Source: an uncultured Prevotellaceae bacterium (GTDB lineage Bacteria > Bacteroidota > Bacteroidia > Bacteroidales > Bacteroidaceae). Taken from it: DNA of 64,000 bases. The notes beneath the pieces are model-generated. The model worked only from the letters and a program-made list of their open reading frames with translations, ran no database searches and was not told the DNA's origin. This document shows, piece after piece, positions 52,763 to 61,934 of the stretch; the stretch's first letter is position 1; every line of letters starts with the position of its first letter. The position numbers and the translations under genes are program-made. The stretch lies in the NCBI GenBank assembly GCA_902762565.1, contig CACWOS010000001.1:1-64000 (forward strand), given 5' to 3'.

Positions 52763-53604
52763 TTCCTTACTTCTATGACGCAGTTATTGGGTTGTCGAAC
52801 ATTCTTGTCAATCGTTATCGATCCGATGCTGTCGGCAATAATATGTCCACTGGTTGGATTCTTGATGTTTTCGATATGTCCGCGAATGTCGGCCTCTACA
52901 GTAGAATACTCAAAAACACGGTCGCATGCCTTGTCGAACGTACAATTCTCGAGAACGAGATCCTGGGTGTAACAGAGGAGTTGCTCACCAGCCAGATGAC
53001 AGTTGACAAGTCGCACATTTTTCGAATGCCACGCCAGATACTCGCCATCAAGGTCAGAGTCGTAGATGGTGACGTTCTCGCATTCCCAAAAGGAGTCTTT
53101 AGTCAGTATCTTTGCATTGTGAATCTCGACGTTCTTACAATATTGGAAGACATATTTTGAGTCACTATTTAGTCCGTCAACATAGATGTTTTCGCTGAAC
53201 ATAAAAGGATAAGTGCCACCATGTAGGGTGACATTCTTTAGACGAAGTCCATTAATCTTCCAGAACGTTTCGTCTGCATCAGTGATGTTGACATCTTCTA
53301 ATTCCAAGTTTCTCATCTCGCGGAAGAATTTGGGTCCGTCAATACGGCAGCGACGCATCATGAGGTCATTGCTGTACCAGATAGCTGAACGTGAACCCAC
53401 AGCAAAGTAGCAGTCTTCGATGAGGGCTCCATCTACATGCCACCAAGGATACTTGCCATAGAAACGACATTCACTGGCCTCCATATTCTGACATTGTTTG
53501 ATACCACTCTCACCATCTGTGATGATGATATTCTCCAATCTCAAGTCGTGGGTGGCAAAAAGTGGACGCTCACCTCCGAATTCTTTGTTCTTTATTAGCT
53601 CCAT
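52759..53604 (-). CDS. DUF3737 family protein
   Basis: A 281-aa protein recognised as DUF3737, of unknown function. It reads as a short right-handed beta-helix without a signal peptide: ECRFYGKYPWWHVDGALIED, then CYFAVGSRSAIWYSNDLMMR, then WECENVTIYDSDLDGEYLAW and LENCTFDKACDRVFEYS. The turns carry many aromatic and Cys residues. It is the first gene of the four-gene operon and overlaps the MalY/PatB gene by 4 nt. Confidence 0.82.
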   Translation of the reverse strand: MELIKNKEFGGERPLFATHDLRLENIIITDGESGIKQCQNMEASECRFYGKYPWWHVDGALIEDCYFAVGSRSAIWYSNDLMMRRCRIDGPKFFREMRNLELEDVNITDADETFWKINGLRLKNVTLHGGTYPFMFSENIYVDGLNSDSKYVFQYCKNVEIHNAKILTKDSFWECENVTIYDSDLDGEYLAWHSKNVRLVNCHLAGEQLLCYTQDLVLENCTFDKACDRVFEYSTVEADIRGHIENIKNPTSGHIIADSIGSITIDKNVRQPNNCVIEVRK

Positions 53605-53628
53605 ACGTTAATATTTCATTAGTGGGTG

Positions 53629-53636
53629 CAAAGATA
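53629..53636 (-). promoter_or_regulatory. -7 box of the DUF3737 operon
   Basis: Minus-strand TATCTTTG, 24 bp upstream of the ATG at 53604. It is the only box seen ahead of the four coupled genes. Confidence 0.65.
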
Positions 53637-53649
53637 CGAAAAAAATGCG

Positions 53650-53657
53650 TAACTTTG
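53650..53657 (+). promoter_or_regulatory. -7 box of miaB
   Basis: TAACTTTG, 21 bp upstream of the ATG at 53679, back to back with the DUF3737 box (13 bp between). Confidence 0.68.
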
Positions 53658-53678
53658 CAGCCGAAAAGTAGAAAAAAT

Positions 53679-55004
53679 ATGAAGAAGTTATATATAGAGA
53701 CCTACGGCTGTCAGATGAATGTTGCCGATTCGGAGGTTGTGGCCTCTGTGATGCAGATGGCCGGCTACGAAACGACAGAGTCACTGGATGAGGCTGATGC
53801 TGTATTTCTAAACACTTGTTCTGTGCGCGATAATGCAGAACAAAAGATATATCATCGTTTAGATGCGTTGGATGCTATCAAACGCAAGCGTCCATTGATT
53901 ATAGGCGTATTGGGATGTATGGCTGAGCGAGTTCAACAGGATCTCTTAGCCCATCATCATGCTGATTTGGTTGCAGGTCCTGATGCTTATCTTTCCTTGC
54001 CCGATTTGATAGCACAAGCCGAAACAGGACATAAGGCCATTAATATTGAACTTAGCATTAGTGAGACCTATCGTGACGTGGTGCCTCAACGCATTGCCAT
54101 CGGTCAGCGTATAGGTGGCTTTGTCAGTATTATGCGAGGTTGCAATAACTTCTGTCACTATTGTATTGTGCCTTATACTCGTGGCCGTGAGCGTAGTCGC
54201 GATGTGGAGAGTATCCTTCGTGAAGTGCGCGACCTGAGAGATCGTGGCTTTAAAGAAGTAACGTTATTGGGCCAGAATGTGAATTCATATACTTGGAACG
54301 AAGGGAACTCGTTCCCACAACTGCTTCGTCGTGTGGCCGAGGAGGCCCCTGAGATGCGCATCCGTTTCACGACGAGTCATCCAAAGGATATGAGTGACGA
54401 GACGTTACGAGTTATTGCCGAGATGCCCAACGTCTGCAAACATATCCACTTGCCTGTTCAGAGTGGAAGTGACAGAATACTGAGGCTGATGAATCGTAAA
54501 TATACTCGTGAATGGTACTTAGGACGTGTGGAGGCTATTCGTCGTATCATTCCAGATTGTGGTCTTTCAACAGATATTTTTGTTGGCTATCATTCTGAAA
54601 CAGAGGAAGATCATCAGCTCTCTTTGAGTTTGATGCGTGAGGTGGGATATGATTCTGCCTTCATGTTCAAATATAGCGAACGTCCTGGTACTTACGCCTC
54701 GAAGCACTTGCCAGACGATGTGCCTGAAGAAGAGAAGATACGTCGACTCAACGAACTTATCGCTTTGCAGACGGAGATTTCTGCACAGCAGAACAAGAAG
54801 GATGAGGGTAAGGAGTTTGATGTGCTTGTTGAAGGTTTCTCAAAGCGTAGCCGCGAACAACTCTGTGGGCGTACGGAGCAGAACAAGATGGTGGTATTTG
54901 CTAAGCAGGGCCATCATATCGGTGAAACTGTACGTGTAAGAATTACCGGCTCTACTAGCGCCACGCTTTTGGGCGAGACAGTAGGCTAATAGTCTATAAA
55001 TATT
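53679..55004 (+). CDS. miaB: tRNA-2-methylthio-N6-isopentenyladenosine synthase
   Basis: A radical-SAM methylthiotransferase acting on A37 of tRNA; the recognisable protein is 436 aa and ends with the stop at 54987-54989. The N-terminal cluster ligands are Cys11 (YGCQMN), Cys47 (NTCSVR) and Cys80 (LGCMAE); the radical-SAM triad is Cys155, Cys159 and Cys162 (RGCNNFCHYC). A C-terminal TRAM domain (EFDVLVEGFSKRS) follows. The end coordinate here includes the short spacer before the next gene's start region; the coding stop is at 54989. The sulfatase gene follows after 18 bp, probably in the same transcript. Confidence 0.9.
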
Positions 55005-55007
55005 GGT

Positions 55008-56954
55008 ATGAAAGGCTTCAAACGATTAGGACTATTGTCACCTCTTGCGACCACGTTCTACAATCTGCTCTTGGCATATATTGTGTACTTCTTGGCTCGC
55101 GTTGTTTACTTGTTGGTCAATATCAGCTATTTTCAGCCTACCATGTCGTTCAGCCTTCTTGTCGATATCTTCCGTGGTGGTCTTTTGTTTGATACTTCGG
55201 CCATTCTTGTCACCAACATTCCTTATATTCTGTTGATGCTATTGCCCTGGCACGGTAAAGAGACACGGATTTGGCAGAATCTGTGCCAATGGGTTTTCGT
55301 TATCATTAATGGTTTGGCACTTGCCGTGAACCTTTGTGATTCTGTTTATTTTCGTTATACCCTTCGACGAACTACCATCACTGTGTTCAGCGAGTTTTCC
55401 AACGAGGGAAATCTTGCCAGCATCTTCTTTACTGAAACCCTGCGCCACTTTTATCTTGTAATCATCTTTGTTATCGTTGTGTGTGGGCTTTTTCGGCTCT
55501 ATCGTTGTTCTGGTCTCGAACACCGAAAACTCTGTTGGTGGCGCTATGATTTAGCTTGTTTACTCTCATTGTTGGCATTGACTCCCTTTGTTATTGCGGG
55601 AATACGTGGTGGATTTACTACTGCAGTTCGTCCTATAACCATATCGAATGCCAATCAGTATGTGAATCGTCCGACAGAGGCTGCTTTGGTGCTCAATACA
55701 CCTTTTTCAATCTATCGAACTATCGGCAAGGCAGTATTTGTTGTACCCGAATATTATCAGGACGCAAACGAGATGGCTTCAATCTATAATCCCGTTCACG
55801 TTCCTAGTGATACGATGCCTATGATTAAGAAGAACGTCGTTATTCTCATTGTTGAGAGTTTCGGTCGTGAGTATATTGGTGCCCTTAATAAGACACTCGA
55901 AAATGGCCGATATAAGGGCTATACGCCTTGTGTGGATTCGCTGATCAACAAGAGCATTACTTTTACTCACTCGTTCTGTAATGGTCGAAAGTCTATCGAT
56001 GGCATGCCTTCAATTCTCTCGAGCATTCCAATGTTCGTCGAACCTTTCTTCCTGACACCAGCCTCCATGAATCATGTCAGCGGCATTGCATCGCTTTTGG
56101 CAACCGAAGGCTATCAGACGGCATTCTTTCATGGTGCACAGCGTGGCTCGATGGGGTTCATGGCCTTTGCTCGTAGCACTGGTTTCCAAGAATATTATGG
56201 CCGTGAAGACTATAATGACGACAGCCGCTTCGGTGGTGATAACGACTTTGATGGTATGTGGGCTATCTGGGACGAGCCTTTCCTGCAGTATTACTGCACC
56301 AAGATGTCGGAGATGAAGGAACCATTCATGACAGCTGTATTTACTGCTTCTTCGCACCATCCTTTTGCCATTCCGGAAAAATATAAGCAACGGTTCCCAG
56401 AAGAGCATCTGCAGATACATAAATGTATCCGTTATACAGATATGGCTTTGGGAAAGTTCTTCGCTTCAGCCAGTCGTCAGCCTTGGTTTAAGAACACCAT
56501 TTTTGTACTGACTAGTGATCATACAAATATGAGTAATCACGACTATTATCAGACAGATCTTGGTGGTTTCTGTTCGCCGATTATTATATACGAACCAGGG
56601 CGGGAAGCTGAAGTACAGGACAAGATAGCTCAGCAAATTGACATCCTCCCTACCGTGATGGGTATGCTACACTATCAGAAACCCTATGTCGCCTTCGGAG
56701 TTGACTTGTTTGAAACACCTGCAGATGACACGTGGGCTGTCAACTATCTGAATGGTATATATCAGTACGTGAAGCATGGGCATGTGCTACAGTTCGATGG
56801 CCAGAAAACCAAGGCTGTCTATGCTCTCACAGACTCACTGATGCACTATGATGTGCAAGGCCAGATACCTGAACAACCACAGATGGAACGTGAATTAAAG
56901 GCTATTATTCAGCAGTATATGGAGCGCATGACTCAGGATAGATTACAACCCTGA
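55008..56954 (+). CDS. LtaS/MdoB-like membrane sulfatase-fold transferase
   Basis: A 648-aa inner-membrane protein with five N-terminal membrane helices (to about residue 205) and a periplasmic alkaline-phosphatase-fold domain. Metal-site stretches are NVVILIVESFGREYIG, FCNGRKSIDGMPSILSSIP (nucleophile region, with Ser where LtaS has Thr) and VLTSDHTNMSNHDYY. The family moves phosphoglycerol or phosphoethanolamine from lipids onto glycans. Because this is a Gram-negative phylum without lipoteichoic acid, decoration of lipid A, periplasmic glucans or surface glycan is more likely. Confidence 0.85.
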   Translation: MKGFKRLGLLSPLATTFYNLLLAYIVYFLARVVYLLVNISYFQPTMSFSLLVDIFRGGLLFDTSAILVTNIPYILLMLLPWHGKETRIWQNLCQWVFVIINGLALAVNLCDSVYFRYTLRRTTITVFSEFSNEGNLASIFFTETLRHFYLVIIFVIVVCGLFRLYRCSGLEHRKLCWWRYDLACLLSLLALTPFVIAGIRGGFTTAVRPITISNANQYVNRPTEAALVLNTPFSIYRTIGKAVFVVPEYYQDANEMASIYNPVHVPSDTMPMIKKNVVILIVESFGREYIGALNKTLENGRYKGYTPCVDSLINKSITFTHSFCNGRKSIDGMPSILSSIPMFVEPFFLTPASMNHVSGIASLLATEGYQTAFFHGAQRGSMGFMAFARSTGFQEYYGREDYNDDSRFGGDNDFDGMWAIWDEPFLQYYCTKMSEMKEPFMTAVFTASSHHPFAIPEKYKQRFPEEHLQIHKCIRYTDMALGKFFASASRQPWFKNTIFVLTSDHTNMSNHDYYQTDLGGFCSPIIIYEPGREAEVQDKIAQQIDILPTVMGMLHYQKPYVAFGVDLFETPADDTWAVNYLNGIYQYVKHGHVLQFDGQKTKAVYALTDSLMHYDVQGQIPEQPQMERELKAIIQQYMERMTQDRLQP

Positions 56955-56974
56955 TGAAGTTTTTTCGCTTATCA

Positions 56975-57006
56975 TTTGTCCTTTTTCACTTTTTTGTGTA
57001 CCTTTG
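56975..57006 (+). promoter_or_regulatory. Consensus promoter of the ABC exporter gene
   Basis: TTTG (56975-56978), a 20-bp spacer and TACCTTTG (56999-57006), 17 bp before the ATG at 57024. A perfect match to the Bacteroidota consensus. Confidence 0.88.
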
Positions 57007-57023
57007 CAGAAAATAAGTAGATT

Positions 57024-58859
57024 ATGCTGAAACAGTTTCTTTCAATAATGGCCCGCTATCTCAGGCCATACCGTAAGTACTTGGCTTGGTCGGTTGTTAT
57101 TAACTTCCTGTCCCAATGGATGAATGTGTTCTCCTTTGCAGTGCTTATCCCTATTCTTAATATCCTCTTTAAGATAGACACGGCAGTCTATCATTATAAG
57201 CCATGGACATGGAGTACGCTTGACAAGGATTTGGTGGTCAACAATGCCTATGCCTGGGTACAGGAACTCATCAATACCAACGGTGCTTTCATGACCTTGG
57301 TGTATATGGGGCTGGCACTCATCATCATGACAGGTCTTAAAACGTTTGGTTATTTTGCCTCTTCGGCAGTAATGATACCTCTTAGGACAGGCGTTGTCCG
57401 CGATATTCGTATTGAAGTTTACGAGAAAGTATTGAAACTCCCTTTAAGCTTCTTCTCTGAAGAACGCAAGGGAGATATCATTGCCCGTATGTCGGCAGAT
57501 GTAGGAGCAGTCGAGAATTCTATCACTAGTAGTATTGACATGCTTATCCGTCAGCCCATTGCTATTATAGTATGTTTTGCAACAATGTTGACTGTCAGTT
57601 GGCAATTGACACTATTTGTCATCATCGTAGCTCCTTTGGCAGGTTGGATTATGGGTGTCGTCAGTCGTAAGCTGAAGGGGCAATCTGCTTCCGTACAGGC
57701 TAAATGGGGCGATATGCTGGCACAGCTTGACGAGACTTTGGGTGGTTTGCGCATTATTAAGGCTTTCATTGCTGAGAATAAGATGCTGCAACGATTCATC
57801 AATATCAATGAAGAATATCGAGATGAAGTCAATGCGATGGCAATGCGTCAGAATGCTGCCCATCCCATGTCTGAGTTTTTAGGCACTATCATCATTGTCG
57901 TTGTATTATGGTTTGGCGGTTATCTCATTCTTAACGCGTCGAACATCATAGACGCGCCTACTTTCATCTTCTTTATGGTCATCCTTTATAGTGTCATTAA
58001 TCCCTTGAAGGACTTGTCTCGCGCTTCTTATCAGATTCCTGTTGGTCTTGCTTCTATGGATCGTATTGACTTCATTCTGAAAGCTGAGAATCCTATCAAG
58101 GAGCCTGAACATCCCACCCCGATGCCAACGTTTGAAAAGGAGATAGAATTGCGTGATGTGTCGTTCAGTTATATCGAAGGTCGCGAGGTTTTGAAGCATA
58201 TCAACCTGAAAGTGCCCAAAGGCAAGACAATAGCACTTGTGGGTCAATCAGGTTCCGGTAAGTCAACGTTGGTCGATTTAGTTCCACGCTATCATGATGT
58301 GAAGCAGGGTGAAGTGCTTCTTGATGGTAGAAATATCAAGGATGTACGCATCTCTGAACTTCGTGCCTTGATTGGTAATGTTAATCAGGAGGCAATTCTT
58401 TTTAACGATACATTCTATAACAATATTACTTTTGGCGTTGAGAATGCCACGATGGAACAGGTCATTGAGGCCGCAAAGATTGCCAATGCGCACGAATTCA
58501 TCATGGAAAGCGAACATGGCTACGATACGATGATAGGCGACCGCGGTGGACGTCTCTCTGGTGGTCAGCGCCAGCGCGTATCCATTGCTCGTGCCATCCT
58601 CAAGAATCCACCCATATTGATCCTCGATGAGGCAACTTCTGCACTCGATACAGAATCTGAACGATTGGTACAGGAAGCCTTGGAACGACTGATGAAGAGT
58701 CGTACTACCATAGCCATTGCCCACCGTTTGTCGACCATCAAGAATGCCGATGAGATTTATGTGCTTTACGAAGGCGAGATAGTTGAGTGTGGTCAGCACG
58801 ACGAGCTTATTGCTAAGAACGGATACTACAAACGGCTGTATGACATGCAGCAACTGTAA
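57024..58859 (+). CDS. MsbA-like ABC exporter (fused membrane and ATPase domains)
   Basis: A 611-aa half-transporter. The N-terminal 340 residues hold six membrane helices; the ATPase domain has Walker A GQSGSGKST (407-415), signature LSGGQ (511-515), Walker B ILDEATSALD with Asp535-Glu536, and the H-loop IAHRLST. As a homodimer it should flip lipid A core, other lipids or peptides across the inner membrane; MsbA is the closest well-known member. It has its own promoter. Confidence 0.9.
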   Translation: MLKQFLSIMARYLRPYRKYLAWSVVINFLSQWMNVFSFAVLIPILNILFKIDTAVYHYKPWTWSTLDKDLVVNNAYAWVQELINTNGAFMTLVYMGLALIIMTGLKTFGYFASSAVMIPLRTGVVRDIRIEVYEKVLKLPLSFFSEERKGDIIARMSADVGAVENSITSSIDMLIRQPIAIIVCFATMLTVSWQLTLFVIIVAPLAGWIMGVVSRKLKGQSASVQAKWGDMLAQLDETLGGLRIIKAFIAENKMLQRFININEEYRDEVNAMAMRQNAAHPMSEFLGTIIIVVVLWFGGYLILNASNIIDAPTFIFFMVILYSVINPLKDLSRASYQIPVGLASMDRIDFILKAENPIKEPEHPTPMPTFEKEIELRDVSFSYIEGREVLKHINLKVPKGKTIALVGQSGSGKSTLVDLVPRYHDVKQGEVLLDGRNIKDVRISELRALIGNVNQEAILFNDTFYNNITFGVENATMEQVIEAAKIANAHEFIMESEHGYDTMIGDRGGRLSGGQRQRVSIARAILKNPPILILDEATSALDTESERLVQEALERLMKSRTTIAIAHRLSTIKNADEIYVLYEGEIVECGQHDELIAKNGYYKRLYDMQQL

Positions 58860-58900
58860 GACACATTATTAGTCAAAGTGAGCCAAAGGGCTAATACTTT

Positions 58901-58966
58901 CGACCCGTTTCGACGTCATCTACAACCTGTTCCAACGTCATCTATGACCCGTTCCGATGATACTTT
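58901..58966. repeat. 22-bp tandem imperfect repeat, three units
   Basis: Units start at 58901 (CGACCCGTTTCGACGTCATC...), 58923 (CAACCTGTTCCAACGTCATC...) and 58945 (TGACCCGTTCCGATGATAC...). Units one and two match at 17 of 22 positions. No spacers are present, so it is not a CRISPR. Confidence 0.8.
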
Positions 58967-59055
58967 AGGGGAGTAAAGTATCGCATCTACGACTGCAAAG
59001 TGACGTACCTTCGGGTGATAAAAACGTTCAGAACGACCTGAAAGTGACATACCTT
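58961..59055. repeat. Hairpin and a 15-bp direct repeat upstream of the glycan operon
   Basis: TACTTTA/TAAAGTA (58961-58967, 58974-58980) forms a perfect 7-bp stem with a 6-nt loop. AAAGTGACGTACCTT (58997-59011) recurs as AAAGTGACATACCTT (59041-59055), one mismatch, 44 bp apart. Together with the 22-bp repeat they fill most of the 305-bp gap 58860-59164, which has no gene. Confidence 0.7.
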
Positions 59056-59113
59056 TCACAAGTCGTACTTGGTGTGTTGCAGGGAGTATACGATAGAAAA
59101 AAGAGAATATATA

Positions 59114-59144
59114 TTTGGATATTCATAAGTTTTTTGTACCTTTG
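59114..59144 (+). promoter_or_regulatory. Promoter of the surface-glycan operon
   Basis: TTTG (59114-59117), a 19-bp spacer and TACCTTTG (59137-59144), 20 bp before the licD-like ATG. No other box is seen up to the window end. Confidence 0.85.
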
Positions 59145-59164
59145 TAACCAAAACAAAACAAGAT

Positions 59165-60031
59165 ATGTTGAAGGAAATTACTTACAAAGACAAACTTATA
59201 GAAACCTTTGCCGCATTTGACCGTTTTTGCCGCGAACACGACATCAAATATTATGCAGCATATGGAACGTTAATAGGTGCAGTACGCCACAAAGGTTTAA
59301 TTCCATGGGATGATGACGTAGATGTCTATATGCTTCGGAAAGACTATGAAAAGTTCTGTTCTTTTAAAGGTAAAATAGACGATCATTACGATGTCATGGA
59401 CATTAATGACGAAAACTACTGGCTGTTGTCGTTGGCTAAATTTGTAGATACTGATACTACCTTATGGGAATTTAAGGATTTACCTTTGGTGTTAGGGGTG
59501 TATGTCGATGTATTCCCGCTTGACGAAACAGATGACAATACCAATCTAGACCTTCAAAATGAATACTGTAAATATTCTGAATATGTTATAAAGGGAATGA
59601 TGCAGAAGAAGTTTCCGACAAAAGATTTTATTCATCAGGCTATCCGTTTTCGGATTAATCGAAGCTACAATATTATTCATGAGCATTTTTACTATAAGAA
59701 GAATTTAGATAAGTTCATGAGTAAATATAAAGAGGTACTGGAAGAGGCGAAGTCCCGTAAAGGTAAGTATCTCGTTTCCTACGAGGGGCAGTCGGGGTTG
59801 GCAAACATAATGGATAAGGAATGGTTTGCAGATACTGTAGACATGCCGTTTGAGAATATTACCATTAAGGCACCTGTTGGATATGATGTCATTCTGCGGA
59901 GAATATATGGTGACTACATGCAATTGCCACCAGAGGAACAACGGGTATCTTGCCATAGCCATTACTACTTGAATCTGAATAAGCGATTGACAATAGAAGA
60001 AATTAAAGTATTAAAGCAAAACGGAGAATGA
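59165..60031 (+). CDS. LicD-family phosphotransferase
   Basis: A 288-aa protein of the LicD nucleotidyltransferase-like fold. The core is YAAYGTLIGAVRHKGLIPWD (31-50) followed by DDVDVYMLRKDYEKF, giving the acidic metal site Asp49-Asp54. LicD proteins transfer phosphocholine or similar phosphodiester groups from CDP-alcohols to surface glycans. It opens the glycan operon; its stop overlaps the next start (ATGA). Confidence 0.88.
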   Translation: MLKEITYKDKLIETFAAFDRFCREHDIKYYAAYGTLIGAVRHKGLIPWDDDVDVYMLRKDYEKFCSFKGKIDDHYDVMDINDENYWLLSLAKFVDTDTTLWEFKDLPLVLGVYVDVFPLDETDDNTNLDLQNEYCKYSEYVIKGMMQKKFPTKDFIHQAIRFRINRSYNIIHEHFYYKKNLDKFMSKYKEVLEEAKSRKGKYLVSYEGQSGLANIMDKEWFADTVDMPFENITIKAPVGYDVILRRIYGDYMQLPPEEQRVSCHSHYYLNLNKRLTIEEIKVLKQNGE

Positions 60032-60930
60032 AGCGTAAAGCCCTCTTTTCGGTTATTATACCGCTTTATAATAAAGCGGACTATATTCTCAAGACACTGT
60101 CTTCCATTACCTATCAGTCGTTTGAGGATTATGAGGTGGTGATTGTTGATGACGGCTCCACAGATGATTCTGTTGAGAAGATTTGTCTGCATTTTCAGGA
60201 CGAGAGAATACGCATCATTAGTCAGGACAATTCCGGTCCTGCGAAAGCAAGAAACACAGGTGTCCAAAATGCTCTTTCTGAATGGGTGGTTTTCATGGAT
60301 GCTGATGATTATTTCCTACCAAATGCTTTTAAAACATTTCACTCACTCATCACAACAAATCCAGACATTGACTATTTTATAACCAATTATTATTTTAAAA
60401 GTAAAGACCAGTGTGTCTTGGCTACTCAGAAGAGACATCACGGTGTGGTTAGGCATCCATTTTATTGGGAGTATCTTGGTTTCCTTTCTGGAAGACCGGG
60501 AACAGAACTAATTAGAATGTCTTTGATGAAACAATGTCTGTTCAATGAACAGTATAGACGCTATGAGGATGCCGAGTGTCAATATAGGATTATCAACAAG
60601 ACAGAGACATTCCAGACGGATATCCCCGTCATGATTACGGACAGGGATGCTTCAGAAGCTGCCTCATTTAGGAAAAACATTGAGGAGGATTTCTTAGGAC
60701 ATCTTGAATTTCAAGGCAAGTCTTTTTGGGAACAGATGCAATTATACAAATTAGCTTTGGAGGCTCGTGAAGGATATGGAGACGAGGTTGGCGTGCGTTA
60801 TAAACACGTCCTTGGAAGTTTCCGCTATAAAATAACCAACAAAGTTATGCGTTTTATCTATAAGAAGTTCTTGCGTCACCGGCCTTCAGTTATACCTTTT
60901 TGTGAATTAGTAAAAAACGATGTCTTATGA
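60028..60930 (+). CDS. Family 2 glycosyltransferase
   Basis: A 300-aa GT-A enzyme. FSVIIPLYNKADYILKTLSS (7-26), VDDGSTDDS (40-48), ARNTGVQNA and the metal-binding DAD in FMDADDYF (91-93) are typical of GT2. The donor and acceptor are unknown; context suggests surface-glycan assembly. It is coupled to both neighbours by 4-nt overlaps. Confidence 0.9.
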   Translation: MKRKALFSVIIPLYNKADYILKTLSSITYQSFEDYEVVIVDDGSTDDSVEKICLHFQDERIRIISQDNSGPAKARNTGVQNALSEWVVFMDADDYFLPNAFKTFHSLITTNPDIDYFITNYYFKSKDQCVLATQKRHHGVVRHPFYWEYLGFLSGRPGTELIRMSLMKQCLFNEQYRRYEDAECQYRIINKTETFQTDIPVMITDRDASEAASFRKNIEEDFLGHLEFQGKSFWEQMQLYKLALEAREGYGDEVGVRYKHVLGSFRYKITNKVMRFIYKKFLRHRPSVIPFCELVKNDVL

Positions 60931-61928
60931 TACACTTCTGCACCTTGTATAACTCCAATTATGCAGCCAAGGGACTAGCTATGTACTATTCGTTGGCAAA
61001 GCATTGTCCGTCGTTTCATCTTTATCTCTTTGCTTTTGACGACCAGTTGGCGGTGGCTATGAAGGCGATGCAACTGGAGAATCTTACGGTTGTGACACTA
61101 AAAGAATTTGAGGATGAGGCACTGCTGGCCGTCAAGCCAACTAGGACGGCAGGGGAGTACTGTTGGACATGCTCTGGTTCTACCATTTTATATTGTTTGA
61201 AACATTATGATATAGACGCATGTACCTATATTGATGCCGATTTGTATTTTTATGCTGACCCTACCGTGTTGATTGACGAGATGGGAGATGATGATGTACT
61301 TATTACAGAACATCGGTATACAGCGACCAATGACCTAAGCAAGACATCGGGCAAATACTGTGTGCAATTTATGACATTTAAAAATACACAGAACGGATTA
61401 CATGTTCTTAAATGGTGGCGCAATGCCTGTCTTGATTGGTGCTATAATAAAATGGAGGATGGTAAGTTTGGTGATCAGAAATATCTGGATGATTGGACAA
61501 CACGTTTTAGTGGAATCCATGAATTACAGCATTTAGGTGGTGGGGTGGCTCCTTGGAATATGCAACAATATACTTTTCAACGTAAAGGACAGCAAATTAT
61601 ATGTACAGAGAAAGTGTCAAAAAAAGAGTTTCAACTTGTTTTTTTTCATTTTCATGCTTTGGACTGTTACAAAAAATGGTTTATCCGTGAATTTAAAATG
61701 ATGGGTTTAGACCATGTTTTAACTATAGAAAACAGGAAATTGTTGTATGATGACTATCTGAAAGAATTGAAGTACTGTCATCAAGAGATGCGCAAGTATG
61801 ACAAAAATATTGATGGTGTGGCAATTCGACCAGCCTACAAGACGACAATAGGAGGATGGATTTCTGCTATAGTCAAACACTATTGTCGCTCTAACAAACA
61901 ATATTATAGTATTTGGTTTAAGAATTAA
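60927..61928 (+). CDS. Putative glycosyltransferase, GT8-like
   Basis: A 333-aa protein opening with FCTLYNSNYAAKGLAMYYSL and carrying a DxD-type site at Asp103/Asp105 (YIDADLYFYADP), then LGGGVAPWNMQQY and VFFHFHALDC. This order resembles GT8-like nucleotide-sugar transferases of capsule loci. The exact family is not certain. It overlaps the GT2 gene by 4 nt. Confidence 0.75.
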   Translation: MIHFCTLYNSNYAAKGLAMYYSLAKHCPSFHLYLFAFDDQLAVAMKAMQLENLTVVTLKEFEDEALLAVKPTRTAGEYCWTCSGSTILYCLKHYDIDACTYIDADLYFYADPTVLIDEMGDDDVLITEHRYTATNDLSKTSGKYCVQFMTFKNTQNGLHVLKWWRNACLDWCYNKMEDGKFGDQKYLDDWTTRFSGIHELQHLGGGVAPWNMQQYTFQRKGQQIICTEKVSKKEFQLVFFHFHALDCYKKWFIREFKMMGLDHVLTIENRKLLYDDYLKELKYCHQEMRKYDKNIDGVAIRPAYKTTIGGWISAIVKHYCRSNKQYYSIWFKN

Positions 61929-61934
61929 TAGTCT

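Noticed and set aside
54990..55007. Coding sequence after the miaB stop
   Set aside because: The miaB reading frame ends with the stop at 54987-54989; the 18 bases up to the next ATG are a spacer with no separate element.
58901..58966. Possible CRISPR array
   Set aside because: The units are directly adjacent and imperfect, with no unique spacers and no cas genes nearby.
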